From Pseudomonadota bacterium (GTDB lineage Bacteria; Pseudomonadota; Gammaproteobacteria; Burkholderiales; Burkholderiaceae_D), in NCBI GenBank assembly GCA_023391395.1, contig JAEWBA010000120.1:1-10744 (forward strand): DNA of 10,744 nucleotides. The letters run 5' to 3'. Position 1 is the stretch's first letter; every line of letters starts with the position of its first letter. Made by a program: the position numbers and the translations under genes. Shown here one piece after another: positions 1-7,286 of this stretch. The notes beneath the pieces are model-generated. The model saw nothing but the letters and a program-made list of their open reading frames with translations, was not told the origin of the DNA and ran no database searches.

Positions 1-1032
1 ACGGTGTCGTGCGCGGAAGGCGACGAAGGCAAGATCTACGACGGCCTGCTCGAAACCGAAGTGACCGAAGTGCAGCGCGGCGAACTGCCGAAGATCCCGG
101 TCAAGATCATGATGAACGTCGGCAATCCGCAACTCGCGTTCGACTTCGCGCAGTTGCCGAACGCGGGCGTCGGCCTGGCGCGACTCGAGTTCATCATCAA
201 CAACAACATCGGCGTGCATCCGAAGGCGATTCTGGAGTACCCGAACGTCGATGCCGATCTGAAGAAGGCGGTTGAAAGCGTCGCGCGCGGCCATGCATCG
301 CCGAAGGCGTTCTACGTCGACAAGCTGACCGAAGGCATCGCCACGATTGCAGCGGCGTTCTATCCGAAGCCCGTCATCGTGCGTCTGTCGGACTTCAAGT
401 CGAACGAGTACAAGAAGCTGATCGGCGGATCGCGCTACGAGCCGGACGAGGAAAATCCGATGCTGGGCTTTCGCGGCGCGGCGCGCTACCTGGCGACGGA
501 CTTCGCTGAAGCCTTCGAAATGGAATGCCAGGCCATGAAGCGTGTGCGCAACGACATGGGGCTGACCAATGTGGAGATCATGGTGCCCTTCGTGCGCACC
601 TTGGGACAGGCCGAGAAGGTCGTGGCCCTGCTGGCGAAGAATGGTCTGAAGCGTGGCGACAACGGGCTGCGCCTGATCATGATGTGCGAAGTGCCTTCCA
701 ACGCCATCCTGGCCGAGCAGTTCCTGGAGCATTTCGATGGCTTCTCGATCGGTTCCAATGACCTGACCCAGTTGACGCTCGGTCTCGATCGCGACTCGGG
801 CATGGAATTGCTGGCGGCCGATTTCGACGAGCGCGACGAAGCGGTGCGTGCCTTGCTGAAGAATGCCATCGCCGCCTGCCGCGCCCAAGGCAAATATATT
901 GGCATTTGCGGACAGGGCCCGTCCGACCATCCGGACTTCGCGGAATGGCTGATGAAGGAAGGCATTGCCTCGATCTCGCTGAATCCCGATACGGTGATCG
1001 ATACCTGGCAAAAGCTGGCGGACGCGAAGTAA
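1..1032 (+). CDS. ppsA: Phosphoenolpyruvate synthase, C-terminal part (5' end outside window)
   Basis: Phosphoenolpyruvate synthase (pyruvate, water dikinase) makes PEP, AMP and phosphate from pyruvate and ATP in the cytoplasm, an entry step of gluconeogenesis. The frame is open from base 1, so the 343 visible residues are a C-terminal part. The N-terminal ATP-binding domain and the phosphohistidine are outside the window. The visible part starts at the end of the mobile phosphohistidine domain ([14 protein letters not shown]) and continues as the PEP/pyruvate-binding TIM barrel. Family motifs are GFRGAARY (Arg near residue 158), MCEVPSNA (Glu 230), GSNDLTQL (Asp 254) and [11 protein letters not shown], whose Cys 303 matches the catalytic cysteine of this family. 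The gene ends with TAA and is followed by an intrinsic terminator. Codon choice changes near base 505: alanine is mostly gcg before it and mostly gcc after it. Family assignment is very secure; the cause of the codon shift is not known. Confidence 0.97.
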   Translation, partial: TVSCAEGDEGKIYDGLLETEVTEVQRGELPKIPVKIMMNVGNPQLAFDFAQLPNAGVGLARLEFIINNNIGVHPKAILEYPNVDADLKKAVESVARGHASPKAFYVDKLTEGIATIAAAFYPKPVIVRLSDFKSNEYKKLIGGSRYEPDEENPMLGFRGAARYLATDFAEAFEMECQAMKRVRNDMGLTNVEIMVPFVRTLGQAEKVVALLAKNGLKRGDNGLRLIMMCEVPSNAILAEQFLEHFDGFSIGSNDLTQLTLGLDRDSGMELLAADFDERDEAVRALLKNAIAACRAQGKYIGICGQGPSDHPDFAEWLMKEGIASISLNPDTVIDTWQKLADAK

Positions 1033-1050
1033 GGCAAGCCGCTAAGAGAG

Positions 1051-1080
1051 AAAAACGCGAGCCTTGTGCTCGCGTTTTTT
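1051..1080 (+). terminator. Intrinsic terminator after ppsA
   Basis: A GC stem (1056-1062 with 1068-1074, loop cttgt) is flanked by five A residues on the left that can pair with the first of six T residues on the right (1075-1080). It starts 19 bases after the ppsA stop. Because of the A and T runs it may work partly in both directions, but nothing on the minus strand nearby needs it. Confidence 0.9.
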
Positions 1081-1121
1081 CTGTCATGTGTTGCAAGCAC
1101 ACAAATCCAGCCACAAAAGCA

Positions 1122-1150
1122 TTTAAACTCCGAATGTTTTGGATTAGACT
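1122..1150 (+). promoter_or_regulatory. Candidate promoter upstream of the 1208-1247 terminator
   Basis: TTTAAA (1122-1127, four of six matches to TTGACA) and TAGACT (1145-1150, four of six matches to TATAAT) are separated by exactly 17 bases. The site lies after the ppsA terminator and is the best sigma70-like pair I could find for starting the nfeD operon transcript or a short RNA ending at 1247. Both boxes are only moderate matches, so this is a guess from consensus and position. Confidence 0.3.
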
Positions 1151-1207
1151 CGCACCGTATTGATGTCAGACAACAACCAACAAAAACAGTGGTACGTGGT
1201 TGTATTG

Positions 1208-1247
1208 AACCCTCGCTGTCCCTCGGGGCACGGGGGTTTTTCTTTTT
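1208..1247 (+). terminator. Strong intrinsic terminator or attenuator before nfeD
   Basis: The outer stem pairs 1208-1215 with 1231-1238. The inner stem pairs 1217-1221 with 1226-1230 around a ctcg tetraloop, with c1216 as a single bulge. It is followed by a T5-C-T5 tract at 1237-1247. This is a textbook intrinsic terminator for plus-strand transcription. It cannot serve ppsA, which already ends at the terminator around 1051-1080. It ends only 37 bases before the nfeD start, leaving little room for a separate promoter between them. It therefore either ends a short RNA that starts near 1157 or acts as an attenuator for nfeD-qmcA. Confidence 0.75.
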
Positions 1248-1284
1248 CCGCGCGTCCTGTCGTTTGCGCTTCAAGGAGGGATGA

Positions 1285-1719
1285 ATGAGCGACTGGCTGA
1301 TCTGGATGGCCGGAGCCGGAGTTCTGGTGGTCCTGGAGATGTTCACCGGCAGCTTCTACCTGCTCATGATCGGACTGGGCTTTGCCGCCGGGGGAGCGGC
1401 GGCCTTGGCGGGTGCCCAGGTGTCGACCCAATTGCTGATTGCCGGTGCGGTAGGCGCCGTCGCCACCTATGGACTCCGGCGCATCAAGGCGGCAAGAACC
1501 GGCGGCACGGATGCCGCGCGCAACCCCGATATCAACCTCGACATCGGCCAGACCGTCGAGGTGGAATCCTGGCGCCAGGCCGGGAGTGCGCATGTGGCGC
1601 GCGTCACGTATCGCGGCGCGAACTGGGACGTGGAACTGCAGGCCGGCGCCAGCGCAAAGCCGGGCACCTTTGTCATACGCGAAGTCCGGGGCAGCCGTCT
1701 GATCGTTGCCAATGCCTGA
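1285..1719 (+). CDS. nfeD: NfeD-family inner-membrane protein
   Basis: A short-form NfeD protein of 144 residues. Two or three hydrophobic segments occupy residues about 4-20, 24-43 and 48-64. They are followed by a soluble region at about 83-144 that fits the OB-fold C-terminal domain of the family (pattern around GQTVEVESW, ARVTYRGANWDVEL and GTFVIREVRGSRLIV). NfeD proteins are partners of stomatin/SPFH proteins in membrane quality control, and their genes are usually adjacent, as here: the qmcA-like gene follows after 35 bases. The start at 1285 is preferred to the ATG at 1281 because the strong AAGGAGGG (1273-1280) abuts 1281 but is well spaced for 1285, and because the 1285 frame encodes the membrane protein. 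The exact biochemical role of NfeD is not settled, so the gene name reflects family membership. Confidence 0.9.
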   Translation: MSDWLIWMAGAGVLVVLEMFTGSFYLLMIGLGFAAGGAAALAGAQVSTQLLIAGAVGAVATYGLRRIKAARTGGTDAARNPDINLDIGQTVEVESWRQAGSAHVARVTYRGANWDVELQAGASAKPGTFVIREVRGSRLIVANA

Positions 1720-1754
1720 TGGGGCGAAATATTGATCACGAAAGGGAGACACTT

Positions 1755-2678
1755 ATGGGTTTTAGCTTTGGCACTGTCAGCCTGGTGCTTTTCATCGTCG
1801 CCGTCGTCTTTGTCATCAAGACCATCAAGGTCGTGCCGCAGCAGCACGGCTGGGTAGTGGAGCGGCTGGGGAAATACCATGCCACCCTCGGTCCCGGCCT
1901 GAACATCGTGCTGCCCTTCATCGACCGCATCGCCTACAAGCATTCGCTGAAGGAAATCCCGCTCGACGTGCCCAGCCAGATCTGCATCACCAAGGACAAC
2001 ACGCAGTTGCAGGTCGACGGCATCCTGTATTTCCAGGTGACGGATGCGATGCGTGCTTCCTACGGTTCGTCCAATTACATCGCCGCCATCACGCAATTGG
2101 CGCAGACCACGCTGCGTTCGGTGATCGGCAAGATGGAACTGGATAAGACCTTCGAGGAACGCGACCACATCAACAAGAGCATCGTCAGCGCCATCGACGA
2201 ATCGGCCACCAACTGGGGCGTGAAGGTCCTGCGCTACGAGATCAAGGATCTGACCCCGCCCAAGGAAATTCTCACCGCCATGCAGGCGCAGATCACCGCC
2301 GAGCGCGAGAAGCGTGCCCTGATCGCCGCTTCCGAAGGACGCAAGCAGGAACAGATCAATATCGCCAGCGGCGAGCGTGAAGCGGCAATTGCGAAATCCG
2401 AGGGCGAAAAGCAGGCCGCGATCAACCGTGCCCAAGGGCAGGCGGCGGCCATTCTCGCCATCGCCGAAGCTAGCGCCGAAGCCTTGCGCAAGACCGCGGC
2501 GGCGATTCGCGAACCGGGCGGTTCGGATGCCGTGAATTTGAAGGTCGCGGAACAATATGTGAACGCCTTTGCCCAATTGGCCAAGACCAATAACTCCATC
2601 ATCGTGCCGGCCAACATGAGCGATATCAGCGGCCTGATCGCGGGCGCGATGCAGGTGGTGAAGTCGCAAAAGACTTAA
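1755..2678 (+). CDS. qmcA: Stomatin/prohibitin-like SPFH protein, QmcA type
   Basis: A 307-residue SPFH (band 7) membrane protein. One N-terminal transmembrane segment (residues about 5-24) is followed by the SPFH domain (about 25-180; motifs VPQQHGWVVERLGKYHATL, GLNIVLPFIDRI, ITKDNTQLQVDGILYFQV). An Ala/Glu/Lys-rich coiled coil spans about 185-250 (AEREKRALIAASEGRKQEQ, then repeats of the type SEGEKQAAINRAQGQA), with a short C-terminal tail. Such proteins form large ring or cage assemblies at the inner membrane and influence FtsH-type proteolysis and membrane organisation. The true start is ATG 1755, with AGGGAG at 1743-1748 six bases ahead. The same frame is open back to 1281 only because it runs out of frame across nfeD. 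The pairing with nfeD supports a joint function. Family assignment is secure; the qmcA symbol is by resemblance and context. Confidence 0.93.
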   Translation: MGFSFGTVSLVLFIVAVVFVIKTIKVVPQQHGWVVERLGKYHATLGPGLNIVLPFIDRIAYKHSLKEIPLDVPSQICITKDNTQLQVDGILYFQVTDAMRASYGSSNYIAAITQLAQTTLRSVIGKMELDKTFEERDHINKSIVSAIDESATNWGVKVLRYEIKDLTPPKEILTAMQAQITAEREKRALIAASEGRKQEQINIASGEREAAIAKSEGEKQAAINRAQGQAAAILAIAEASAEALRKTAAAIREPGGSDAVNLKVAEQYVNAFAQLAKTNNSIIVPANMSDISGLIAGAMQVVKSQKT

Positions 2679-2701
2679 TCGACTTGAGCCGCGGCGGGCA
2701 C

Positions 2702-2740
2702 GGCGTCGTTCCGAGGAGTGCAGCGACGAGGAATCTCAAG
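2702..2740. repeat. Candidate dispersed intergenic repeat with hairpin
   Basis: The segment contains cgtcg (2704-2708) and its complement cgacg (2724-2728). A second, mutually exclusive pairing joins ttcc (2709-2712) to ggaa (2730-2733). The wording, ttccgagg ... gcagcgacgaggaatct, matches my recollection of a dispersed intergenic element common in environmental bacterial genomes. It lies in the non-coding gap between the convergent genes qmcA and smpB, a typical place for such repeats. No second copy occurs in this window, so repeat status is recall, not observation. Confidence 0.45.
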
Positions 2741-2759
2741 CGTGGGAGAGGTCCCGCGC
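2740..2759. other. Eight-base-pair stem-loop in the convergent spacer
   Basis: Bases 2740-2747 pair with 2752-2759 around a gagg tetraloop (seven Watson-Crick pairs and one G-T pair). There is no T run on either side, so it does not look like a standard intrinsic terminator. It starts at the last base of the putative repeat and may belong to the same element, or it may stabilise the 3' end of the qmcA transcript. Confidence 0.5.
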
Positions 2760-2766
2760 CTGCGCA

Positions 2767-2796
2767 ACGGCGCCGACTTGCAAGCCGGCGTTCCGT
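2767..2796 (-). terminator. Hairpin downstream of smpB, possible 3' end
   Basis: On the minus strand, 2790-2783 pairs with 2778-2771 as a perfect eight-pair stem (including one G-T pair) around the loop tgca. An outer stem pairs 2767-2770 with 2793-2796 across a two-base bulge. On the plus strand the G-T pair becomes an A-C mismatch, so the fold favours the smpB transcript, whose stop codon lies 18 bases upstream. It lacks a T tract, so it may protect or process the 3' end rather than end transcription. Confidence 0.4.
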
Positions 2797-2813
2797 AGCA
2801 CCTGATCAAGGTT

Positions 2814-3263
2814 TTATCGGCGGTTCTGCTTCATGGCGCGCTGGATTTCGCGCTGAACGTCGCGTTCGCGGGTGGTGTCGCGCTTATCGTGCTGCTTCTT
2901 GCCCTTGGCCAGACCCACTTCGCACTTGATCCGCCCCTTGGAATAATGCAGGTTGATCGGCACCAGGGTGTAGCCGGCACGCTCGACCTTGCCGATCAAT
3001 TTCTTGATTTCCTCGGCTTTCAGTAGCAGCTTGCGGGTGCGCACCGGGTCGGGGCGAATGTGGGTGGAGGCGGTGGGCAGCGGGCTGATGTGCGCGCCGA
3101 ACAGGTAAACCTCGCCCTGGCGCACGATCACGTAGGATTCCTTCAACTGCACGCGGCCGGCACGGATCGCCTTGACTTCCCAGCCTTCCAGCGCCATGCC
3201 TGCCTCGAAGCGTTCCTCGATGAAGTAATCGTGGAAGGCTTTTTTATTGTCGGCAATGGTCAT
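2814..3263 (-). CDS. smpB: SsrA-binding protein SmpB
   Basis: SmpB is the small basic partner of tmRNA (SsrA). It delivers tmRNA to ribosomes stalled on messages without a stop codon, so that the nascent peptide is tagged for degradation and the ribosome is freed. The 149 residues match the family length and show its conserved blocks: the N-terminal [39 protein letters not shown], the [13 protein letters not shown] strand, [12 protein letters not shown] and [19 protein letters not shown]. They end in a Lys/Arg-rich tail ([20 protein letters not shown]) that enters the empty mRNA channel. No ssrA gene is present in this window. The gene is divergent from ratA-rnfH, an arrangement also known in enterobacteria. 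No good Shine-Dalgarno sequence precedes the ATG, but no alternative start fits the family N-terminus better. Confidence 0.98.
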   Translation of the reverse strand: MTIADNKKAFHDYFIEERFEAGMALEGWEVKAIRAGRVQLKESYVIVRQGEVYLFGAHISPLPTASTHIRPDPVRTRKLLLKAEEIKKLIGKVERAGYTLVPINLHYSKGRIKCEVGLAKGKKQHDKRDTTRERDVQREIQRAMKQNRR

Positions 3264-3286
3264 GGAGAAGCATTAGGGAATGGTCG

Positions 3287-3315
3287 GTTAGAATTTGAAC
3301 TTCGCATTTTAACAA
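3287..3315 (-). promoter_or_regulatory. Candidate promoter for smpB
   Basis: Read on the minus strand, TTGTTA (3315-3310) and TCTAAC (3292-3287) are separated by exactly 17 bases, and each matches the sigma70 consensus at four of six positions. It lies in the AT-rich 65-base gap between the divergent smpB and ratA starts and would give a leader of about 20 bases. The same gap must also hold the ratA promoter; TAGAAT at 3289-3294 on the plus strand is a possible -10 for it but has no clear -35. This is consensus matching only. Confidence 0.35.
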
Positions 3316-3328
3316 ACGGTGCTAATCG

Positions 3329-3760
3329 ATGGCGGTCGTACACAAATCCGTCCTTCTGGGTTACAGCGCAGAGCAGATGTATGCGCTGGTGGAAAGGGTC
3401 GAAGACTATCCCAAATTTCTCCCCTGGTGCGGGGCGGTGAATGTGCTGGAACGCGCGGACAACCGGCTGGTGGCCACTCTCTCCATCAATTACCACGGGG
3501 TCAAGCAGACGTTCACCACGGAAAACATCAACACGCCGCCGACCCTCATGAAAATGACCTTGCGCGAAGGGCCGTTCAAGCATCTCGACGGCACTTGGTC
3601 CTTCAAGCCTCTGCGCGAGGACGCCTGCCGGATCGACTTCGATCTGCACTATGAGTTTTCCAGCAGGGTCCTGGAGCAGCTCATCGGCCCGGTGTTCCAC
3701 ATGATCGCCAACAGCTTCGTCGATTCGTTCACCAAGCGGGCGGAAGCGGTCTATGGCTGA
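3329..3760 (+). CDS. ratA: RatA-type START/polyketide-cyclase-like protein
   Basis: A 143-residue single-domain protein of the START/SRPBCC fold, COQ10/RatA group. The N-terminal block YSAEQMYALVERVEDYPKFL followed by PWC is diagnostic. The rest (INYHGVKQTFTTEN, LREGPFKHLDGTWSFKPL, IDFDLHYEFSS and the C-terminal helix GPVFHMIANSFVDSFTKRAE) follows the family closely. The E. coli homologue was described as binding 50S subunits and blocking 70S assembly; mitochondrial relatives bind ubiquinone. Which role applies here cannot be told from sequence. It is divergent from smpB and overlaps rnfH by eight bases, so the two are translated together. The start is chosen because the N-terminus then aligns with the family; no clear Shine-Dalgarno sequence precedes it. 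Confidence 0.94.
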   Translation: MAVVHKSVLLGYSAEQMYALVERVEDYPKFLPWCGAVNVLERADNRLVATLSINYHGVKQTFTTENINTPPTLMKMTLREGPFKHLDGTWSFKPLREDACRIDFDLHYEFSSRVLEQLIGPVFHMIANSFVDSFTKRAEAVYG

Positions 3761-4064
3761 GCAGGGCAGTATCGGCATCCAGGTATGCTACGCGCAGCCG
3801 CAGCGCCAGTTTCTGCGTGCCCTGACAGTGCCTGTCGGCGCCACCCTGGAGCAGGCCATCCGCGCAAGCGGCGTGCTGGCCGACGCGCCGGAAATCGACC
3901 TGCCGAACTGGCGCACCGGCATTTACGGGAAATTGAAGCCGCTGGACACGGTCTTGCGAGACGGCGACCGCGTGGAGATTTATCGGCCCTTGCTGGCCGA
4001 TCCCAAGGAATCGCGTCGCTTGCGGGCCCGCAAGAAGGAACAGGAAAAAGGGAAGGGCGTCTGA
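3753..4064 (+). CDS. rnfH: RnfH family ubiquitin-like small protein
   Basis: A 103-residue protein of the RnfH/RatB (UPF0125) family, with a beta-grasp, ubiquitin-like fold. Family features are IGIQVCYAQPQRQF near the N-terminus, VPVGATLEQAIRASGV, the stretch IDLPNWRTGIYGKLKPLDTV, LRDGDRVEIYRPLLADPKE, and a basic tail ending KKEQEKGKGV. Its biochemical function is not established; despite the name, no rnf electron-transport genes are in the window. Its ATG (3753) lies inside the end of ratA and overlaps its stop (3758-3760), so translation is probably coupled. In enterobacteria the ratA-rnfH pair also sits beside smpB, which supports the assignment. Confidence 0.93.
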   Translation: MAEQGSIGIQVCYAQPQRQFLRALTVPVGATLEQAIRASGVLADAPEIDLPNWRTGIYGKLKPLDTVLRDGDRVEIYRPLLADPKESRRLRARKKEQEKGKGV

Positions 4065-4106
4065 GCGCCTAGGAACCCAATGCGCGCCAGCGCGAAAGGC
4101 CCGGCG

Positions 4107-4619
4107 CTATCTGCAGTCCTGCACCATGCGCCTGGCTTCCTGGAGCTCCTGGGCGCGCTGCTGGTCGGAGAGAAAGGAACGTTCACCGTTTTTGTCCGTG
4201 GTCGCGATCCGTTCGCCCGATTCGAGGACACGCTGATAGTTGCGGGCGCGTTCGCAAGACTTGGCCTTTTCCTGGGCCAGCCTGGCCTCCTCGGCCGCCT
4301 TCTTTTCCTTTTCCGCCTGTTCGGCGCGCCGCTTCTGGAAGTCGGCATTCCGTTCAGCCAGCATCATCGGCGCCTTGGCCGGGGTTTGCGCTGCCGGCGG
4401 TGCGGGAGCAGGGTCGGCGGGCTCCGCCGCTTTTCGTTCTGCGCCCGGACCCTTGAGGATGCGGTTCTTGGGCACCGAAGGAGGGGGCGGCTGGTCGGAA
4501 TAGTGCTTGACGCCTTTTTCATCCAGCCAGACATGCTGCGCCGCGGCGGGCGTGCCCATGGCGAGGGCGCCGACAGCGGCGAGAAGGGCGATTGCACGGT
4601 GCAGGCAGACGCGCGTCAT
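4107..4619 (-). CDS. Exported DUF4124 domain protein
   Basis: A predicted envelope protein of 170 residues. It has a classical signal peptide (MTRVCLHRAIALLAAVGALA, then MGTPAAA) with likely cleavage after Ala 27. The short DUF4124 motif follows immediately (HVWLDEKGVKHYSDQPPP, residues 29-46). Next come a Pro/Ala-rich linker (about 62-84) and a highly charged segment, probably helical or coiled coil (about 88-135, many KxxAEE-type steps). Two cysteines, Cys 122 and Cys 169, could form a disulphide. The frame is open to an ATG at 4658, but the start at 4619 is preferred: it gives an intact signal peptide, has GGGA seven to eight bases upstream, and lies downstream of a likely promoter that would exclude 4658. 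DUF4124 proteins have no established function. It is convergent with rnfH and divergent from guaB. Confidence 0.85.
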   Translation of the reverse strand: MTRVCLHRAIALLAAVGALAMGTPAAAQHVWLDEKGVKHYSDQPPPPSVPKNRILKGPGAERKAAEPADPAPAPPAAQTPAKAPMMLAERNADFQKRRAEQAEKEKKAAEEARLAQEKAKSCERARNYQRVLESGERIATTDKNGERSFLSDQQRAQELQEARRMVQDCR

Positions 4620-4648
4620 GAAAATTCCCGTAAGCCAAGTCAGACTGG

Positions 4649-4677
4649 ATTTCGCCATGCTTTGCCTGGCGTGTCAA
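4649..4677 (-). promoter_or_regulatory. Candidate promoter for the DUF4124 gene
   Basis: A perfect TTGACA is present on the minus strand at 4677-4672. With the ideal 17-base spacer the -10 would be CGAAAT (4654-4649), only three of six matches, so a strong -35 is paired with a weak -10. Transcription from here would start near 4642, giving a leader of roughly 23 bases to the ATG at 4619 and placing the ATG at 4658 upstream of the RNA start. Confidence 0.4.
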
Positions 4678-4737
4678 TCGCCGCGCCGGGCGCGCGGTGA
4701 CAGGCGTGCTGAAAACGACTAGTTACAGGCTTTTCTG

Positions 4738-6236
<1,499 letters not shown>

Positions 6237-6237
6237 G

Positions 6238-6273
6238 ATGCCGGCGCGCCGCGCTCCCCTGAATCCGCCATGA
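6238..6273 (+). other. Eleven-codon bridging ORF between guaB and the cyclase gene
   Basis: The ATG at 6238 follows the guaB stop (6234-6236) after a single base. It encodes [11 protein letters not shown] and ends with TGA at 6271-6273, which overlaps the cyclase ATG (6270-6272) as ATGA. The cyclase has no Shine-Dalgarno sequence of its own, so this tiny ORF could pass terminating ribosomes from guaB to the cyclase. It equally could be chance: the gap is short and GC-rich, and no ribosome-binding site precedes the mini-ORF either. Confidence 0.25.
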
Positions 6274-7286
6274 CGACCTTTGGTCCCACCGCCCTCGCCC
6301 GGACCGGCATGCCGGTCCCGGACGCGTGCCGGGCCGATGTCGATCCGGAGATCGCGCGTATTCAGCGGCTGGGAGCGCGCCTGTTCGACGTGCCGCATTG
6401 CGTGGTGGTTTTCGGCGCCGAAGCGGAGGGCGGCGAACGGCCCGTGGCTACTGCGGAAGCGGCCTTTTGCGCCGCAATGCCTTCGTCGGAAGTGCCGCTA
6501 ATGGTTCCGGATGCGCGCAATCATCCTTCCCTGCGCCGGCATCCCTGCGTCGCAGGGGCGCCGTATATCCGCTTCTGTGCTTCCCACCCGGTGTTCACGC
6601 ATGAGCGAAAGCTGGCAGGGGCGGTCATGCTGATCGACTATGTGCCGCGCGCCTTTTCCGATGACGATGGCAAGGCGCTCGCGGATATGGCCGTGCTGGT
6701 CGAACGCGAACTGCAGTTGCGCTCGATGAACGCCTCGCAGCTCGACCTGGAAAAGAAGAACAAGAACCTGCGCCGCAAGTCGCTGATCGATCCGTTGATC
6801 GGCACCTGGAACCGCGGCGCCATCATGCGCATCCTCAATATCGAGGCAGCCCGTTGCGACAAGGAAGGTCTGCCGCTTTCCCTGATCGTCGCGGACCTCG
6901 ATTACTTCAAGAAGATCAACGATACCTACGGTCATCCGGCCGGCGATACCGTGCTGGTCAAGGTGGCCAGCCGGCTGCGTTCTTGCATCCGTCCGCAGGA
7001 AGCTCTCGGCCGCTACGGCGGCGAGGAATTCCTGATCGTTCTGCCCGGCTCGTCGAGCGCGACCGCGATGGCGGTGGCCGAACGCATGCGCCAGGCGGTT
7101 GCCGCGCAACCGGAAACCATAGGACTTACCACTTTGAACCTGACGCTGAGCGCCGGCGTCGCGTCGACGGACGTGTTCCCGAGCGCGACTACGGAAGAGT
7201 TGATCAGCCGTGCCGACATGGCGCTGTACGCAGCCAAGGACGGTGGACGCAATCGCGTCACGCAGGCCACACCGGATTCTCCCTGA
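6270..7286 (+). CDS. GAF-GGDEF diguanylate cyclase
   Basis: A predicted cytoplasmic diguanylate cyclase of 338 residues, condensing two GTP into c-di-GMP. Residues about 23-150 form a GAF-type sensor ([15 protein letters not shown] ... [13 protein letters not shown] ... [14 protein letters not shown] ... [14 protein letters not shown]). A short helix ([20 protein letters not shown], 157-176) connects to the GGDEF domain at about 172-333. The GTP and metal site is present: [20 protein letters not shown] (Asp 209) and the signature GGEEF at 250-254, so the cyclase should be active. At the inhibitory I-site, five residues before the signature, the expected RxxD is RPQE (Arg 241, Glu 244), so product inhibition may be weak. 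There are no membrane segments. It lies 33 bases after guaB and 22 before guaA. It has no clear Shine-Dalgarno sequence; the frame is also open upstream to the guaB stop but offers no other ATG. The ligand of the GAF domain is unknown. Confidence 0.93.
   Translation: MTTFGPTALARTGMPVPDACRADVDPEIARIQRLGARLFDVPHCVVVFGAEAEGGERPVATAEAAFCAAMPSSEVPLMVPDARNHPSLRRHPCVAGAPYIRFCASHPVFTHERKLAGAVMLIDYVPRAFSDDDGKALADMAVLVERELQLRSMNASQLDLEKKNKNLRRKSLIDPLIGTWNRGAIMRILNIEAARCDKEGLPLSLIVADLDYFKKINDTYGHPAGDTVLVKVASRLRSCIRPQEALGRYGGEEFLIVLPGSSSATAMAVAERMRQAVAAQPETIGLTTLNLTLSAGVASTDVFPSATTEELISRADMALYAAKDGGRNRVTQATPDSP

Noticed and set aside
1281..1754. N-terminal extension of the SPFH protein starting at 1281
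   Set aside because: The extension is nfeD read out of frame, with an Arg/Gly-rich nonsense translation. A proper ribosome-binding site and a membrane-segment start exist at 1755.
1467..2669. A 400-codon open frame on the minus strand opposite nfeD and qmcA
   Set aside because: It spans two well-supported genes and their gap and has no family resemblance; a shadow frame.
2814..3263. An ssrA (tmRNA) gene or an integrated element next to smpB
   Set aside because: smpB neighbourhoods often carry tmRNA genes or islands, but the spacers on both sides are short and contain no tRNA-like acceptor, integrase or attachment repeats.
4080..4106. Hairpin cgcg-ccag-cgcg (4083-4094) as a terminator between rnfH and the DUF4124 gene
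   Set aside because: Only four base pairs and no T tract on either strand; not distinguishable from chance in GC-rich sequence.
4620..4658. Longer DUF4124 protein starting at 4658
   Set aside because: It would place 13 extra residues before a complete signal peptide, lacks a ribosome-binding site, and lies upstream of the transcription start predicted from the perfect TTGACA.
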